A stretch of 64,000 nucleotides of DNA, from contig JAURWY010000013.1 in NCBI GenBank assembly GCA_030654695.1, positions 1 to 64,000 of the forward strand, written 5' to 3'. The stretch comes from Polaromonas sp. (GTDB lineage: Bacteria; Pseudomonadota; Gammaproteobacteria; Burkholderiales; Burkholderiaceae_C). The stretch's first letter is position 1; every line of letters begins with the position of its first letter. This document shows, one piece after another, positions 63,978 through 64,000 of this stretch. Below the pieces are notes generated by a model, which searched no databases, had not been told where the DNA came from, and worked only from the letters and a program-made list of their open reading frames with translations. The position numbers and the translations under genes were made by a program.

Positions 63978-64000
63978 AACAACGGCGCGGTCGATCGCTG

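Overview
The window (about 59-60% GC by eye) reads as chromosome of a betaproteobacterium of the order Burkholderiales, most likely family Comamonadaceae (Rhodoferax / Polaromonas / Limnohabitans-like). The basis is gene order (mdh - CitE-like lyase - acnB; argF/argD - DUF3579 - rpsT - murJ; hda - HAD - pcnB - folK), a Bug-type solute receptor, and a Comamonadaceae-style intergenic palindromic repeat at 39.2 kb. This is recognition from memory, not a database match. No tRNA, rRNA, CRISPR array, prophage or insertion sequence was recognised. Coding density is high; the only gene-free stretch above 300 bases is 8235-8544.

Layout. 1-4.7 kb: TCA-cycle block (end of mdh, CitE-like lyase, exported hypothetical, acnB, terminator). 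4.9-8.2 kb: CPA2 antiporter, YbdK-type carboxylate-amine ligase and a class-I glutamine amidotransferase-like hydrolase. 8.5-13.5 kb: acnA, FAD monooxygenase, SDR. 13.5-18.3 kb: argF-argD, DUF3579 gene, rpsT, murJ. 18.4-20.8 kb: SirB1 protein and a PA2779/PA2778-type pair. 20.8-26.9 kb: purM, hda-HAD-pcnB-folK, pdxH, chaC. 27-30 kb: edd-eda (Entner-Doudoroff) behind a HexR-like operator, and gloA. 30-35.4 kb: a LysR regulator divergent from a six-gene catabolic operon (LigI-like hydrolase, SDR, Bug receptor, CMD-family protein, ferredoxin-like-fold protein, cupin). 35.5-41 kb: rhlE, ettA, DUF1415 gene, galE.

41-47 kb (minus strand): a copper-handling cluster read MFS - His/Cys-rich CopL-like protein - small periplasmic protein - TolC-like lipoprotein - multicopper oxidase - cupredoxin - DUF411/CusF fusion. 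47.2-52.9 kb (plus strand): DUF4395 protein, a frameshifted and active-site-degenerate MBL-fold protein, a HlyD/MacB-type exporter and a membrane-anchored TlpA thioredoxin. 53-57 kb: katG, then a sulfide:quinone-reductase-like flavoprotein with a small membrane protein behind a perfect FNR/Anr box.

58.4-63.7 kb: a tightly overlapped operon that looks like an arsenosugar (or related organoarsenical) pathway: radical SAM ArsS, a TVP38-disulfide-reductase fusion, the two rSAM/selenodomain-associated transferases and an MTAP-family phosphorylase. No arsM methyltransferase lies in the window. With the neighbouring copper, peroxide and sulfide genes, the right-hand third is a metal/oxidant/sulfur stress region. 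The least explained systems are the ArsS operon, the DUF4395-MBL-ABC-TlpA operon, and the antiporter-YbdK-amidotransferase trio.
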